A DNA stretch of 64,000 nucleotides from NCBI RefSeq assembly GCF_004001325.1, contig NZ_AP018722.1, forward strand, positions 2,046,001-2,110,000, written 5' to 3'. The stretch's first letter is position 1. Each line of letters starts with the position of its first letter. The notes beneath the pieces were generated by a model, which did no database searches, had not been told where the DNA came from, and saw nothing but the letters and a program-made list of their open reading frames with translations. This DNA is from Thiomicrorhabdus aquaedulcis. GTDB lineage: Bacteria; Pseudomonadota; Gammaproteobacteria; Thiomicrospirales; Thiomicrospiraceae. Both the position numbers and the translations under genes were made by a program. Below are positions 19,777-29,477 of this stretch, one piece after another.

Positions 19777-20589
19777 CTAAGACTCTGACTGATGTAAATG
19801 CACGTCCATTTGTGGATAGGGAATGCCAATGCCTGCTTCGTCAAAACGCAGTTTTACTTTTTCGTTCATATCCCAATACACCGCCCAATAGTCGGCTGAG
19901 ACCACCCAAGGACGCACCACAAAATTAACACTGTTGGCTCCCAGTTCAGACAGCGCTACCACGGGAGCAGGTTCTTTTAACACCCGCTCATCGTCGGCCA
20001 ACAATTGCTCTAAAATGGCTTTGGCTTGACGCAAATCGGCCTCGTAACTAATACCAAATACCATGTCTACTCGGCGAGTAGCGCGTGCCGAATAATTGGT
20101 AATGGGGCCGCCGTAAATTCCGCCGTTAGGCACAATAATCTCTTTATTGTCGCCCGTGCGTAAGGTGGTGCTAAAAATTTGCACATTTTCAACCACACCC
20201 GCCACACCGCCGGCTTCGATAGAATCGCCACTTTTAAAGGGTTTAAACACCAAAATCATCACCCCAGCGGCAAAATTTTGCATCGAGCCTTGCAACGCTA
20301 AGCCAATGGCCAACCCAGCGGCGGCAATTAACGCAATCAGCGACGATGTGTCAACTCCAAGCTGGTTTAACGCCGCAATGATCACAAACAGCATCAGCAA
20401 TGCGTTAAGAATGGATACCGCAAAATTGACCAGCATGCTGTCCATGGACGGCACACGATCTAATACGCGCTTAATCACCTTAACCAGAATCTTAACCGCG
20501 TAGCGCCCCACCACAAAAATCAACAACGCCAACCCAACCTTGATTCCCCAAGGCAGTGCGTAATCGTTTAGCATCAATTCAAAATTCAT
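19777..20589 (-). CDS. mscS: Small-conductance mechanosensitive channel (MscS family)
   Basis: 270 residues, close to E. coli MscS. Three N-terminal TM segments are followed by the pore-lining TM3 and gate region (GLALQGSMQNFAAGVMIL near residue 95), the beta domain (FKSGDSIEAGGVAGVVENV), the hinge IIVPNGGIYGGPITNYS and the C-terminal alpha/beta domain. It opens under membrane tension to release solutes during hypo-osmotic shock. A separate MscL-type channel is encoded at 23.8 kb and a BCCT osmolyte transporter at 31.8 kb. Confidence 0.92.
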   Translation of the reverse strand: MNFELMLNDYALPWGIKVGLALLIFVVGRYAVKILVKVIKRVLDRVPSMDSMLVNFAVSILNALLMLFVIIAALNQLGVDTSSLIALIAAAGLAIGLALQGSMQNFAAGVMILVFKPFKSGDSIEAGGVAGVVENVQIFSTTLRTGDNKEIIVPNGGIYGGPITNYSARATRRVDMVFGISYEADLRQAKAILEQLLADDERVLKEPAPVVALSELGANSVNFVVRPWVVSADYWAVYWDMNEKVKLRFDEAGIGIPYPQMDVHLHQSES

Positions 20590-20619
20590 TTTTGCTCCTA
20601 TCTTGCTTTTGGCATGGCG

Positions 20620-22025
<1,406 letters not shown>

Positions 22026-22089
22026 GGCCGTCTCCTTTTAGTGTGTAACCCCTGTTTTGGGGCAATACGTTAATTGATAATTTGCAATG

Positions 22090-22101
22090 ACCAGGCCTGG
22101 T
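22090..22101. repeat. ACCAGGCCTGGT palindrome, intergenic
   Basis: Exact copy in the gap between dut and yajQ (both minus). Its immediate flanks G/C extend it to GACCAGGCCTGGTC, 14 bases. Confidence 0.85.
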
Positions 22102-22149
22102 CAAACGTGTTTTTAATGTTTTATTGTTTTGATTGTTTTGTTAAAGATA

Positions 22150-22611
22150 TTACAGCGCACCCGTGTGGCCAAAACCACCTTGACCGCGTTCAGTAGCGTC
22201 ACCAAACTCGGTTACTTGGGTAAAGACCGGTTGCAACACCGGCACAATCACCATTTGGGCAATACGTTCACCCACCGCCACGGTGTAAGGCTCGTCACCT
22301 CGGTTCCACACCGACACCATTAACGGTCCTTGGTAATCCGAATCAATCAGCCCCACCAAATTGCCCAGCACAATACCGTGCTTGTGCCCCAACCCCGAGC
22401 GCGGCAGCAGCATGGCCGCAAAACCTGCGTCGTCTAAATGAATGGCCATACCGGTGGGAATCAACACCGTTTGCCCGGGCAAAATGGTTAAAGGTGCGTC
22501 AACGCACGCGCGCAAATCCAAACCGGCTGACCCTTTGGTGCCGTAATGTGGCAGTTCAATTTGGTTGCCCAAACGGGGGTCTAAAATTTTGTATTGCACC
22601 TGAAGAGTCAT
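22150..22611 (-). CDS. dut: dUTP diphosphatase (dUTPase)
   Basis: 153 residues. All five trimeric dUTPase motifs are visible: [46 protein letters not shown] and the C-terminal [11 protein letters not shown]. It hydrolyses dUTP to dUMP, keeping uracil out of DNA and feeding thymidylate synthesis. ATG at 22611 has GGAAG upstream. Confidence 0.96.
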   Translation of the reverse strand: MTLQVQYKILDPRLGNQIELPHYGTKGSAGLDLRACVDAPLTILPGQTVLIPTGMAIHLDDAGFAAMLLPRSGLGHKHGIVLGNLVGLIDSDYQGPLMVSVWNRGDEPYTVAVGERIAQMVIVPVLQPVFTQVTEFGDATERGQGGFGHTGAL

Positions 22612-22760
22612 GGCTCGCTTCCTTTAAAATAAGTTTGGCGGGTATTTTACAACAAAGCTCATTTAAAAAATGCCACAATGAGAGGCCTTTGCACGAGTCT
22701 ATTGTCGGCTAAACGGTTAAAATTTCTGTTTTTTATCTGCCTCTATCTTAAGGAGTTTTT

Positions 22761-23645
22761 ATGACCACGTTATTTTCACGTTCTGTTTTGGGTATGGCTT
22801 TGTTTGGCGCGGTTTTAATGCCAGCTTACGCCCAACCGATCACCCTAAGCGATGTTGGCTTTGCCACCCCAGAATCGGTTGAATACTATGCCGCCCAAGA
22901 CGTTTATTTGGTGGCCAACATTAACGGCAGTCCGTTTGATAAAGACGACAATGGCTTTATCTCTAAGGTAAGCCCCAGTGGCGAAGTGGTTAATTTAAAA
23001 TGGCTAGACGGCGCGTCACCCAACGTGCGACTTAACGCCCCCAAAGGCTTTGAAGTCATTGGCAACAAACTCTACGTGGCCGACATTGATGTAGTGCGCG
23101 TATTTTCATTGCCCGACGGCCAGCAGCTCAAAGACATTAAAATTGAAGGCAGCACGTTCTTAAACGGCTTAAGTCGTATAGACGACCAGCATTTTTATCT
23201 AACCGACAGTGGTTTAAACCTGGGCTATAAAGCCTCTGGTCAAGATGCGCTGTACAAAGTGTCCACCGCCGGTGAGGTTCAAATAATTCAAAAATCAGCC
23301 AATTTAGGCCGTCCTAATGGGGTAACGCCTTATAAAACCGGCGTGGCCATGGTCACTTTTGGTACGGGCAAACTGCACTATTTAAACTCACAAGGTCAAA
23401 CGACCGCCTTAATGACGTTGCCAGGCGGCAGTTTAGACGGTTTATTAGCCATGCCAAACGACGCGTTAATCACCTCGAGCTGGGAAACCTCGTCTATTTA
23501 CCACATAGACGCTCAACGCCGCGTGACCACGCTCATTAATCATTTAGACTCGCCGGCCGATTTAGGCTTTGACAGCACACGCAATCGCTTGTTGATTCCG
23601 CTGTTTAAAACCAACGAAATAGTGATTTTGCCGTTAAAAAAATAA
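22761..23645 (+). CDS. Exported SMP-30-like beta-propeller protein
   Basis: 294 residues with a signal peptide ending AYAQ. The body has repeated beta-strand units with NGSPFDKDDNGFISKV, LNGLSRIDDQHFYLTD, LGRPNGVTPYKTG, DGLLAMPNDALITSSW and SPADLGFDSTRNRLLIP, like the SMP-30/gluconolactonase six-bladed propeller. The Asp/Asn positions fit a metal-binding lactonase, but the substrate is unknown and some family members have no enzyme activity. AAGGAG lies 7 bases before the ATG. It stands alone, about 110 bases before mscL. Confidence 0.75.
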   Translation: MTTLFSRSVLGMALFGAVLMPAYAQPITLSDVGFATPESVEYYAAQDVYLVANINGSPFDKDDNGFISKVSPSGEVVNLKWLDGASPNVRLNAPKGFEVIGNKLYVADIDVVRVFSLPDGQQLKDIKIEGSTFLNGLSRIDDQHFYLTDSGLNLGYKASGQDALYKVSTAGEVQIIQKSANLGRPNGVTPYKTGVAMVTFGTGKLHYLNSQGQTTALMTLPGGSLDGLLAMPNDALITSSWETSSIYHIDAQRRVTTLINHLDSPADLGFDSTRNRLLIPLFKTNEIVILPLKK

Positions 23646-23755
23646 CCACTTGGCTTTTTTGATGCCATCAAATCGATTAACCTATGTTTTCCGAGGAAAT
23701 TAGCGATAATCGTGCTTGGTATTTACAAAACAAGAAAAACGAGAGGAGTGTTACG

Positions 23756-24172
23756 ATGAGTTTAATAAAAGAGTTTAAAGAGTTCGCTGTTAAAGGCAAC
23801 GTCATCGATTTAGCGGTGGCGGTCATTATTGGAGTGGCGTTTGGCAAAATCGTCAGCTCACTGGTGGCCGATGTGGTGATGCCGCCGATTGGGGTGTTAA
23901 TGGGAGGGGTCGATTTCTCAGACCTGTCGATTGTGATTAAAGAAGCGGTAGGCGAAGCCCCAGCGGTCGTGATTGCCTACGGTGCGTTTATTCAAACCGT
24001 GGTGGATTTTATGATCATCGCTTTTGTCATTTTTATGGCCGTTAAAGGCATTAATCGCCTTAAAAAAGAAGACGTGGTGGTTGAAGAGGTTAAAGCCGAA
24101 CCCGCACCGTCCGACGAAGTGCTGTTACTCAGCGAAATTCGCGATTTATTAAAGGCACAAAAAAATCTTTAA
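23756..24172 (+). CDS. mscL: Large-conductance mechanosensitive channel
   Basis: 138 residues, normal length. The N-terminal [20 protein letters not shown] and TM1 ([20 protein letters not shown]) are highly typical, then TM2 near [16 protein letters not shown] and a C-terminal amphipathic bundle helix (LLSEIRDLL). Emergency osmolyte release valve of the inner membrane. ATG 23756 is fixed by AGGAG 8 bases upstream and by the conserved N-terminus; the frame is open to 23684 but that extension is not family-like. Confidence 0.96.
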   Translation: MSLIKEFKEFAVKGNVIDLAVAVIIGVAFGKIVSSLVADVVMPPIGVLMGGVDFSDLSIVIKEAVGEAPAVVIAYGAFIQTVVDFMIIAFVIFMAVKGINRLKKEDVVVEEVKAEPAPSDEVLLLSEIRDLLKAQKNL

Positions 24173-24181
24173 AAGACCTTA

Positions 24182-24223
24182 CTGTCAATGCAATTGACCA
24201 GGCCTGGTCAATTGCATTGACAG
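24182..24223. terminator. 42-bp perfect palindrome centred on ACCAGGCCTGGT
   Basis: The 21-base left half and its exact reverse complement meet without a loop; the core palindrome copy is 24197-24208. It begins 10 bases after the mscL stop. As RNA it would fold into a very stable hairpin, so it probably ends mscL transcription, though no T tract follows. Confidence 0.8.
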
Positions 24224-24269
24224 AACAAACCGCAGCTTAAACCCTTCTTAAACTGGTCACGGCACATCG

Positions 24270-26369
24270 ATGAAACCCAATCAAACCTCTGAACGCGCTT
24301 TTTTTAACCTGCAACTAAGCAGTGCTTTGGCGTTTATTTTTGGGCTGGCATTGGTGCTGACCATCTTTTTCATTTACCAACAATGGCACGCTTATCAACA
24401 ACACGCGCAAGCGTTTCGCGCTCAATTTAGCCAAACGCAATTTACGCAGTTAAACGACCAAATCAAACGTGAAACGCGCCTTATTAACGCCCTGATTGAC
24501 AAAGGTCAGTTTGACGCCGCTCAACAAACCCAAGTGCTCAATCGTCTGCGTGAAACCCGCATTGGCCCTGAGCAAATTGGCTACTTTTTTGTTTTAAAGC
24601 TTAACCAGATCGACGGCGGCGCCGACTTTGCCCGCCATTTGCTGTTGCCCATTGACCCTGCACAAGAAGGGCTGCCCATGGACTCCAGCCTTAAAGATTC
24701 ACAAGGCCACGCCTATCGTGAAACCTACCTTAAGCAGCTTAAAGAAAATGGAACCGCCAAAGTATCGTATTGGTATCAAAAACCAGGCGCCCAATACACC
24801 AGTCAAAAAGTGACGCAAATTGAGTGGATAAAACCGATCAACTGGCTCATCGGCGCCGGATTATACACCGACGACATTGAAGCGATTATTTATCAACAAC
24901 AGCAGCAATTAAAGGCTCACTTTGTGCGCCAAGCCGGCATCTCACTGGCGCTTACCGTGCTGTTTATTAGTCTAGCCCTAATGGTGAGTTTAAGATTGCA
25001 AGCGCGATTAAAAACGCGTTTTGCGCAACTTAAAACCAACCTTACGCACTATCAAACGCAACTTGAAACGCTTAACCAAACACTCGAATCTGAAGTGGCC
25101 CAAAAAAGCCAAGAACTGGAAGACCTATACCAACACGACGCGCTGACCGGCTTGTTTAACCGGGCTAAACTGCTCAGCGATTTAGCCAAGCGCAAAAACC
25201 TAACCACTCCGCCACCGTGCCTGCTGATTTCGCTTAACATTGACGATTTTAAAGCCTTAAACGAACTGTTTGGCATGGAGCTGGGCGATCAATTGCTCAT
25301 CACCGTCAGTGAAAATCTCAAAGTCCAACTCCCCAATGCCAAACGCTTATACCGCATTGGCGCCGATGAGTTTTTAGTCTGGATGCCCAACAGCCTACAA
25401 GCACCGGGGGCGTTAGACGCGCTGCTGCAGCAGCTGCATCAGGCGTTAACCGTCGATTTGCAAGCTCCCAATTTACAAACCATCTCGTTTAACTTAACCA
25501 TTGTGGCCACCACCGCACTTTCCAGCCCGCTAAGCGAATTGGAGATGGCGATGCGACTTGCCAAACAAAAGAAAAAAGACATTTTAATTTATGCCCCGCA
25601 AATGGATCAAAAACAACGCTCTTTAGACAATCTGCACATCACCAGTCTGTTAAAGCAAGCGCTAGCCAATGATCAAGTGATGCCGTACTTTCAACCCATT
25701 TACAATCTTCACACCCAAAAAATTGACAAATACGAGTGTTTAATTCGAATTAAAACCCCAACCGAGGTGTTATTGCCCTATCAGTTTTTGCCCGTGGCCA
25801 AAAAGTCCAAACTGTACGCGCAATTGATGCAAGCCATGTTGGTTAAAAGCTTTGCCATGTTTGCCAACAATCAGTACCGATTTAGCATTAACTTATCATA
25901 CGAAGACATTGTGGGTGAAGACATTCCCAAAACCTTAGAGCACCTGCTCACCCCCGACATTGCACCACGAGTGATTTTTGAAATTTTAGAAACGGAAGGG
26001 GTCGAAAACTATCAAATCGTCTCGAGTTTTATTCAAAAGGTTAAGGCACTGGGCTGTCAAATCGCGGTAGACGATTACGGAACGGGCTTTTCAAGTTTGG
26101 AACACTTGCTCAAGCTCAACATTGATATTTTAAAAATCGACGGCTCACTCATTCAAAGTTTACCGCAACCCCATGCCATGGCCATTGTGCAAAGCGTGGT
26201 GTTTTTTGCCAAACAACTCAACATCACCACCGTGGCCGAATTTGTCAGCCACGCCGATCTATTAAGCTGTGTGAACGACTTGCAAATTGATTACGCCCAA
26301 GGTTTTTACATAGGCCAACCACAACCCACCCTGCAAACTGAGCCACTTAAGCCAATAACCGCGAATTAA
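24270..26369 (+). CDS. Cache-GGDEF-EAL c-di-GMP protein with degenerate motifs
   Basis: 699 residues. TM helix at about 21-41, a single-cache periplasmic sensor (YFFVLKLNQIDGG, WIKPINWLIGAGLYTDDIEAI), TM helix at about 218-238, coiled coil, GGDEF and EAL. The GGDEF signature is RIGADEF, and the EAL signature is YECLIRI, so both differ from consensus. The EAL domain keeps NLSYED, FEILETEG and VDDYGTGFSSLEHL. It may be a weak enzyme or a c-di-GMP receptor of the LapD kind; the sequence cannot decide. It runs toward coaBC, with a palindrome between their ends. Confidence 0.87.
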   Translation: MKPNQTSERAFFNLQLSSALAFIFGLALVLTIFFIYQQWHAYQQHAQAFRAQFSQTQFTQLNDQIKRETRLINALIDKGQFDAAQQTQVLNRLRETRIGPEQIGYFFVLKLNQIDGGADFARHLLLPIDPAQEGLPMDSSLKDSQGHAYRETYLKQLKENGTAKVSYWYQKPGAQYTSQKVTQIEWIKPINWLIGAGLYTDDIEAIIYQQQQQLKAHFVRQAGISLALTVLFISLALMVSLRLQARLKTRFAQLKTNLTHYQTQLETLNQTLESEVAQKSQELEDLYQHDALTGLFNRAKLLSDLAKRKNLTTPPPCLLISLNIDDFKALNELFGMELGDQLLITVSENLKVQLPNAKRLYRIGADEFLVWMPNSLQAPGALDALLQQLHQALTVDLQAPNLQTISFNLTIVATTALSSPLSELEMAMRLAKQKKKDILIYAPQMDQKQRSLDNLHITSLLKQALANDQVMPYFQPIYNLHTQKIDKYECLIRIKTPTEVLLPYQFLPVAKKSKLYAQLMQAMLVKSFAMFANNQYRFSINLSYEDIVGEDIPKTLEHLLTPDIAPRVIFEILETEGVENYQIVSSFIQKVKALGCQIAVDDYGTGFSSLEHLLKLNIDILKIDGSLIQSLPQPHAMAIVQSVVFFAKQLNITTVAEFVSHADLLSCVNDLQIDYAQGFYIGQPQPTLQTEPLKPITAN

Positions 26370-26386
26370 ACACCCAATTGGCTTTG

Positions 26387-26398
26387 ACCAGGCCTGGT
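26387..26398. repeat. ACCAGGCCTGGT palindrome between convergent genes
   Basis: Exact copy about 17 bases after the GGDEF-EAL stop and 67 bases from the coaBC stop. It could act as a shared bidirectional terminator. Confidence 0.8.
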
Positions 26399-26465
26399 TA
26401 TTTTGGTTTTACCGCACATAAAACCAAACCCATCATTGCAGGCTTGACCCCCAATCTATGGCGGT

Positions 26466-27746
26466 TTACGGCGCAGATGCCGTGTCGTGGCACGGCATGA
26501 CGATAGGATGGTTTGCAATAAAACCCAGCAACGCCATGGCTTGTTGGGTTTTGCTGGATGTTGTCAAAGGCTGCTCTTGTGTTGCCGTCATTAACGTTAA
26601 AGCGTTGTGGTCTTGCTCAAACCCCATTTGCTCGCCCGCGTGCTCACCCACTAAATTGGCGCATATCATGTCCAATTTTTTGCTGTGCAACTTACCGCGC
26701 GCGTACTCAAGCACGTTTTGAGTTTCGGCCGCAAATCCGACAACAAAAGGCTTACCTTCTATTTTTGGCTGGCTGGCCACCCACGCCACAATGTCGGGGT
26801 TTTTAACCAAGTGCAACGTCATCTCATCATTATCGGCATTTTTTTTAAGTTTGTGTTGCGCCCACTGCGCCACTCTAAAATCGGCTACCGCCGCCGCACT
26901 GATAAAACAATCGGCGGTTAATGCGTGCGCTTGCACCCATTCAAACATGTGCAGTGCACTGCGAACATTCAATCGATTAACATTTTGTGGCGTCGCCAAA
27001 TTGACCGGGCCGGCAATTAACGTGACTTGTGCACCCGCCTTGGCCGCGACTTGCGCAATCGCAAAGCCCATTTTGCCCGAACTTCGGTTGCCCAAAAACC
27101 GCACCGGATCCAAATCTTCATACGTAGGACCGGCGGTAATCACCAACGATTTACCACGCCAATACGCCGTTAAATCTAACCAGGCCTGGTCATCTTGTGC
27201 TGTGCGTTGCTTTAAATCGTGCTGAAACGCCAACACCGCCTCAAAAATAACCTGCGGTTCGGGCAGTCGCCCTTCGCCCACTTCGCCGCACGCTTGTTCA
27301 CCCAAGCCAGGATTTAACACTGTTAAACCGCGCTGTTTTAGCACCTCAACGTTTTCTTGGGTGGCTGGGTTGTTCCACATTAAACGGTTCATCGAGGGCG
27401 CGAGCATAATCGGTTTTTCGGTCGCCAAACACACGGTGGTGAGTAAGTCATCGGCACGCCCCATGCGCAGTTTGGCCAGGGTTTCGGCACTGGCTGGCGC
27501 AATCACAATCTGATCTGCCCAGCGCGCCAGTTCAATATGCCCCATGCCGGCTTCTTGGTGCGCGTCAAATAAACTGTCGCGCACCGGATGCCCAGACAAC
27601 GCCTGAAACGACAAAGGCGTAATAAACTCTTTAGCACCGGCGGTCATCACCACCTGCACATGATGGCCGGCTTTTACAAATAATCGCGTAAGTTCCAATG
27701 CCTTGTACGCGGCAATGCCGCCGGTAACGCCTAAAAGTATGTTCAT
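26466..27746 (-). CDS. coaBC: Bifunctional phosphopantothenoylcysteine decarboxylase / phosphopantothenate-cysteine ligase
   Basis: 426 residues. CoaC half: ILLGVTGGIAAYKALEL at the N-terminus (FMN site), catalytic His in GHIELARWAD, PSMNRLMWNNPATQ, and ACGEVGEGRLPEP with the active Cys. CoaB half: VITAGPTYEDLDPVRFLGN and RSSGKMGFAIA, then ISAAAVADFR and LKKN. It makes 4'-phosphopantetheine in coenzyme A synthesis. An exact ACCAGGCCTGGT copy (27179) sits in the linker between domains, encoding DDQAWLD. A hexanucleotide run upstream is AT-rich; the start is the family start. Confidence 0.95.
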   Translation of the reverse strand: MNILLGVTGGIAAYKALELTRLFVKAGHHVQVVMTAGAKEFITPLSFQALSGHPVRDSLFDAHQEAGMGHIELARWADQIVIAPASAETLAKLRMGRADDLLTTVCLATEKPIMLAPSMNRLMWNNPATQENVEVLKQRGLTVLNPGLGEQACGEVGEGRLPEPQVIFEAVLAFQHDLKQRTAQDDQAWLDLTAYWRGKSLVITAGPTYEDLDPVRFLGNRSSGKMGFAIAQVAAKAGAQVTLIAGPVNLATPQNVNRLNVRSALHMFEWVQAHALTADCFISAAAVADFRVAQWAQHKLKKNADNDEMTLHLVKNPDIVAWVASQPKIEGKPFVVGFAAETQNVLEYARGKLHSKKLDMICANLVGEHAGEQMGFEQDHNALTLMTATQEQPLTTSSKTQQAMALLGFIANHPIVMPCHDTASAP

Positions 27747-28074
27747 GGTTGTGTGGGTTCTTTTTATGATTTTTTTGTGGTTTTTTTAAGGAACAGCCTT
27801 TGCACGAATAAAACACAACAGAAAAATAAGTACAAACTTATCTGATTGCGACTAAAAATCCAGCCAATTGAAAGCTATTGACAGGTTTTCTAACAAAAAC
27901 CAGATGAATTTTAACCCTTTTTATCCGTGTATTCACGCGTCGCAAAGAGCTTGTTTAAAGTAACGCGGTTTAAAGTTTAAATTCAGCTTTGCTATTTTTC
28001 ATGCGCTCATGATACCCAAATACCAACTTAGCCGCCAAGCTTGGTTCGTTAAACTTAACTCCAAGCGCTTAATT
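27747..28074. other. Gap with no gene: decayed upstream copy of regulator region
   Basis: No reading frame here looks real. An AGCCTTTGCACGA fragment (about 27796) belongs to the AGACCTTTGCA repeat family. From about 27975 the sequence GTTTAAATTCAGCTT matches that at about 38390 upstream of the regulator gene, so this is the left end of the duplicated segment. Confidence 0.55.
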
Positions 28075-28117
28075 ATGTATGCCATTCGTTTTAGTTTTAT
28101 TAATTCGCACTGGAGTG

Positions 28118-28975
28118 TCAACACTTTTTCGTACCTAGATTTTCTTCAATTTCTTTTAGTCGGTCTAGCCTTATTTGCTCGAACTTTGCAGGCGCAATAT
28201 AACCGTTCGAGCTGTGTGGCCTGATGTGGTTGTAGTGCCCCATATATTCCGAAACCAGCCAACGCATTTCTTGTTGGTCGATTAATTTTGTAAGCTGATA
28301 AACGGTTTCTGTTTTGAAAGACTTAAAGAAGCTTTCAATAACGGCATTATCCCAACAATTTCCGCGACGACTCATGCTTTGCTTAATGCCCCAATGGGCA
28401 ATCAGCTTGCGGTAAGCATTACTGATAAATTGACTGCCTTGGTCCGTGTGAACCATCAGTCCTTTTGGTGGTTTACGATTCCACAGTGCTCTTTTTAATG
28501 CGGTTTCGATGAGCTCTGAGCGCATATGCGATTCCAATGCCCATCCGACTACTTTTCTTGAGTAGAGGTCAATGTAGGTGGCCAAGTACATCCAGCCTTG
28601 CTGGGTTTTAACTTGCGTTATGTCACCGACCCATACTTGGTTGAGGTAGCTGACTTTAAACTCCCGTTTGAGTAAGTTTGGCTGTATTTTTGGGTCATTA
28701 ATGGCCGCACTGCTGGCTTTCTTAAACTTCTTACGAGTGTGGACGATTAGGCCTTGTTCTCGCATGATTCGAGCAATCTTACGCCGACTCATCGTCACTT
28801 TCTTTTCGTTGGTTAAATAACCTTTTATGCCTCTTGCTCCTGCATTTCCTTTTAAGATGCCGAAGGTCTCTTTAACCAAATCAGTATTCTCTTTTTGTTC
28901 GGCTGCCTTATCTGTGGGGTCTAATTTTAGCCAGCTATTAAAGCTGCTGACGGGCACGTTTAATACCTTACACAT
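28118..28975 (-). CDS. IS3 transposase, OrfB (integrase catalytic domain)
   Basis: 285 residues with the IS3 HTH_21 region (GARGIKGYLTNEKKVTMSRR) and rve integrase core. DDE residues: Asp in WVGDITQVKT, Asp in MVHTDQGSQF, and Glu in NAVIESFFKSFKTE. In its frame the sequence is open upstream to the OrfA overlap (KYAWIQKHREEFPLVLMCK), which is the normal link region, so the active product should be an OrfAB fusion made by -1 frameshifting. The C-terminus reaches almost to the left inverted repeat. Confidence 0.93.
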   Translation of the reverse strand: MCKVLNVPVSSFNSWLKLDPTDKAAEQKENTDLVKETFGILKGNAGARGIKGYLTNEKKVTMSRRKIARIMREQGLIVHTRKKFKKASSAAINDPKIQPNLLKREFKVSYLNQVWVGDITQVKTQQGWMYLATYIDLYSRKVVGWALESHMRSELIETALKRALWNRKPPKGLMVHTDQGSQFISNAYRKLIAHWGIKQSMSRRGNCWDNAVIESFFKSFKTETVYQLTKLIDQQEMRWLVSEYMGHYNHIRPHSSNGYIAPAKFEQIRLDRLKEIEENLGTKKC

Positions 28976-29022
28976 CAGTACAAGCGGGAATTCTTCTCGA
29001 TGCTTTTGTATCCACGCATACT

Positions 29023-29310
29023 TTATTTCTCGAGACTGGCGAAGTATGCGGTGGCTTTTTTTAAGATGTCTCGCTCCATTTTGGCTTGAGCGAGTTCTTT
29101 TTTAAGCCGTTTATTTTCTTGTTCTAGAGATTCCGAGAGTTTTGGAATCACAGCCAAATCATTTTTAAGTTTATGTGCACGAACCCAAGTGTAAACAACG
29201 GTAACGGGTAACTCATAATCTCTTGCGGCTTGAGCTGAACTTCTTCCACCATTGACGATGGCGTCAATAACTTCTTTTTTAAGTTCAAGGTCGTATTTTG
29301 CATTGGCCAT
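29023..29310 (-). CDS. IS3 transposase, OrfA (HTH protein)
   Basis: 95 residues: an N-terminal helix-turn-helix (YDLELKKEVIDAIVNGGRSS, DYELPVTVVYTWVRAH) and a C-terminal leucine-zipper-like helix (LSESLEQENKRLKKELAQ). Near its end the minus strand has a run of seven A (29056-29062 on the plus strand as T7) in the context TTA AAA AAA GCC. Slipping back one base there moves the ribosome into the OrfB frame, giving HRILRQSREIKYAW, so this is the likely programmed frameshift site. GGAG precedes the ATG. Confidence 0.92.
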   Translation of the reverse strand: MANAKYDLELKKEVIDAIVNGGRSSAQAARDYELPVTVVYTWVRAHKLKNDLAVIPKLSESLEQENKRLKKELAQAKMERDILKKATAYFASLEK

Positions 29311-29477
29311 TTCGGGTCTCCTTTGGATGGTGATTTTATAACATCATCTAGGTACGAAATAGTGTAACCACTCCGCACGTTATGCTTAAGATTTTTACGG
29401 CCATAACCTCTGCGGCCGGCGTGAATTGGTGGCGTTCTTTTTTGAAGACTTATTAATTAGTTAAGACCTTGCAACGC

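Larger units (their letters stand above)
28111..29374 (-). mobile_element. IS3-family insertion sequence, complete
   Basis: Both ends carry an inverted repeat: left GGAGTGTCAACACTTTTTCG (from 28112), right (minus strand, from 29374) GGAGTGGTTACACTATTTCG, both continuing TACCTAGAT. The 4-bp sequence GCAC occurs directly outside both ends (28107-28110 and 29375-29378), a plausible target duplication. The element is about 1.26 kb with overlapping orfA and orfB on the minus strand. Both frames are open and the catalytic triad is present, so it may be active. Confidence 0.88.
28075..29464 (+). pseudogene. Second copy of the membrane LuxR-type regulator, interrupted by IS3
   Basis: ATG 28075 starts MYAIRFSFINS, matching MHAIRFSLVIFS of the intact regulator at 38469. 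After 12 codons the IS3-family element intervenes. Just beyond it, 29375-29464 matches the other end of the regulator, including the ELVAFFFEDLLI C-terminus and stop. The middle of the gene is missing, so a deletion accompanied or followed insertion. Confidence 0.75.

Noticed and set aside
28009-28224. A 71-codon plus-strand frame across the IS left end
   Set aside because: It joins the decayed regulator start to IS sequence; it is explained by the duplication and insertion.
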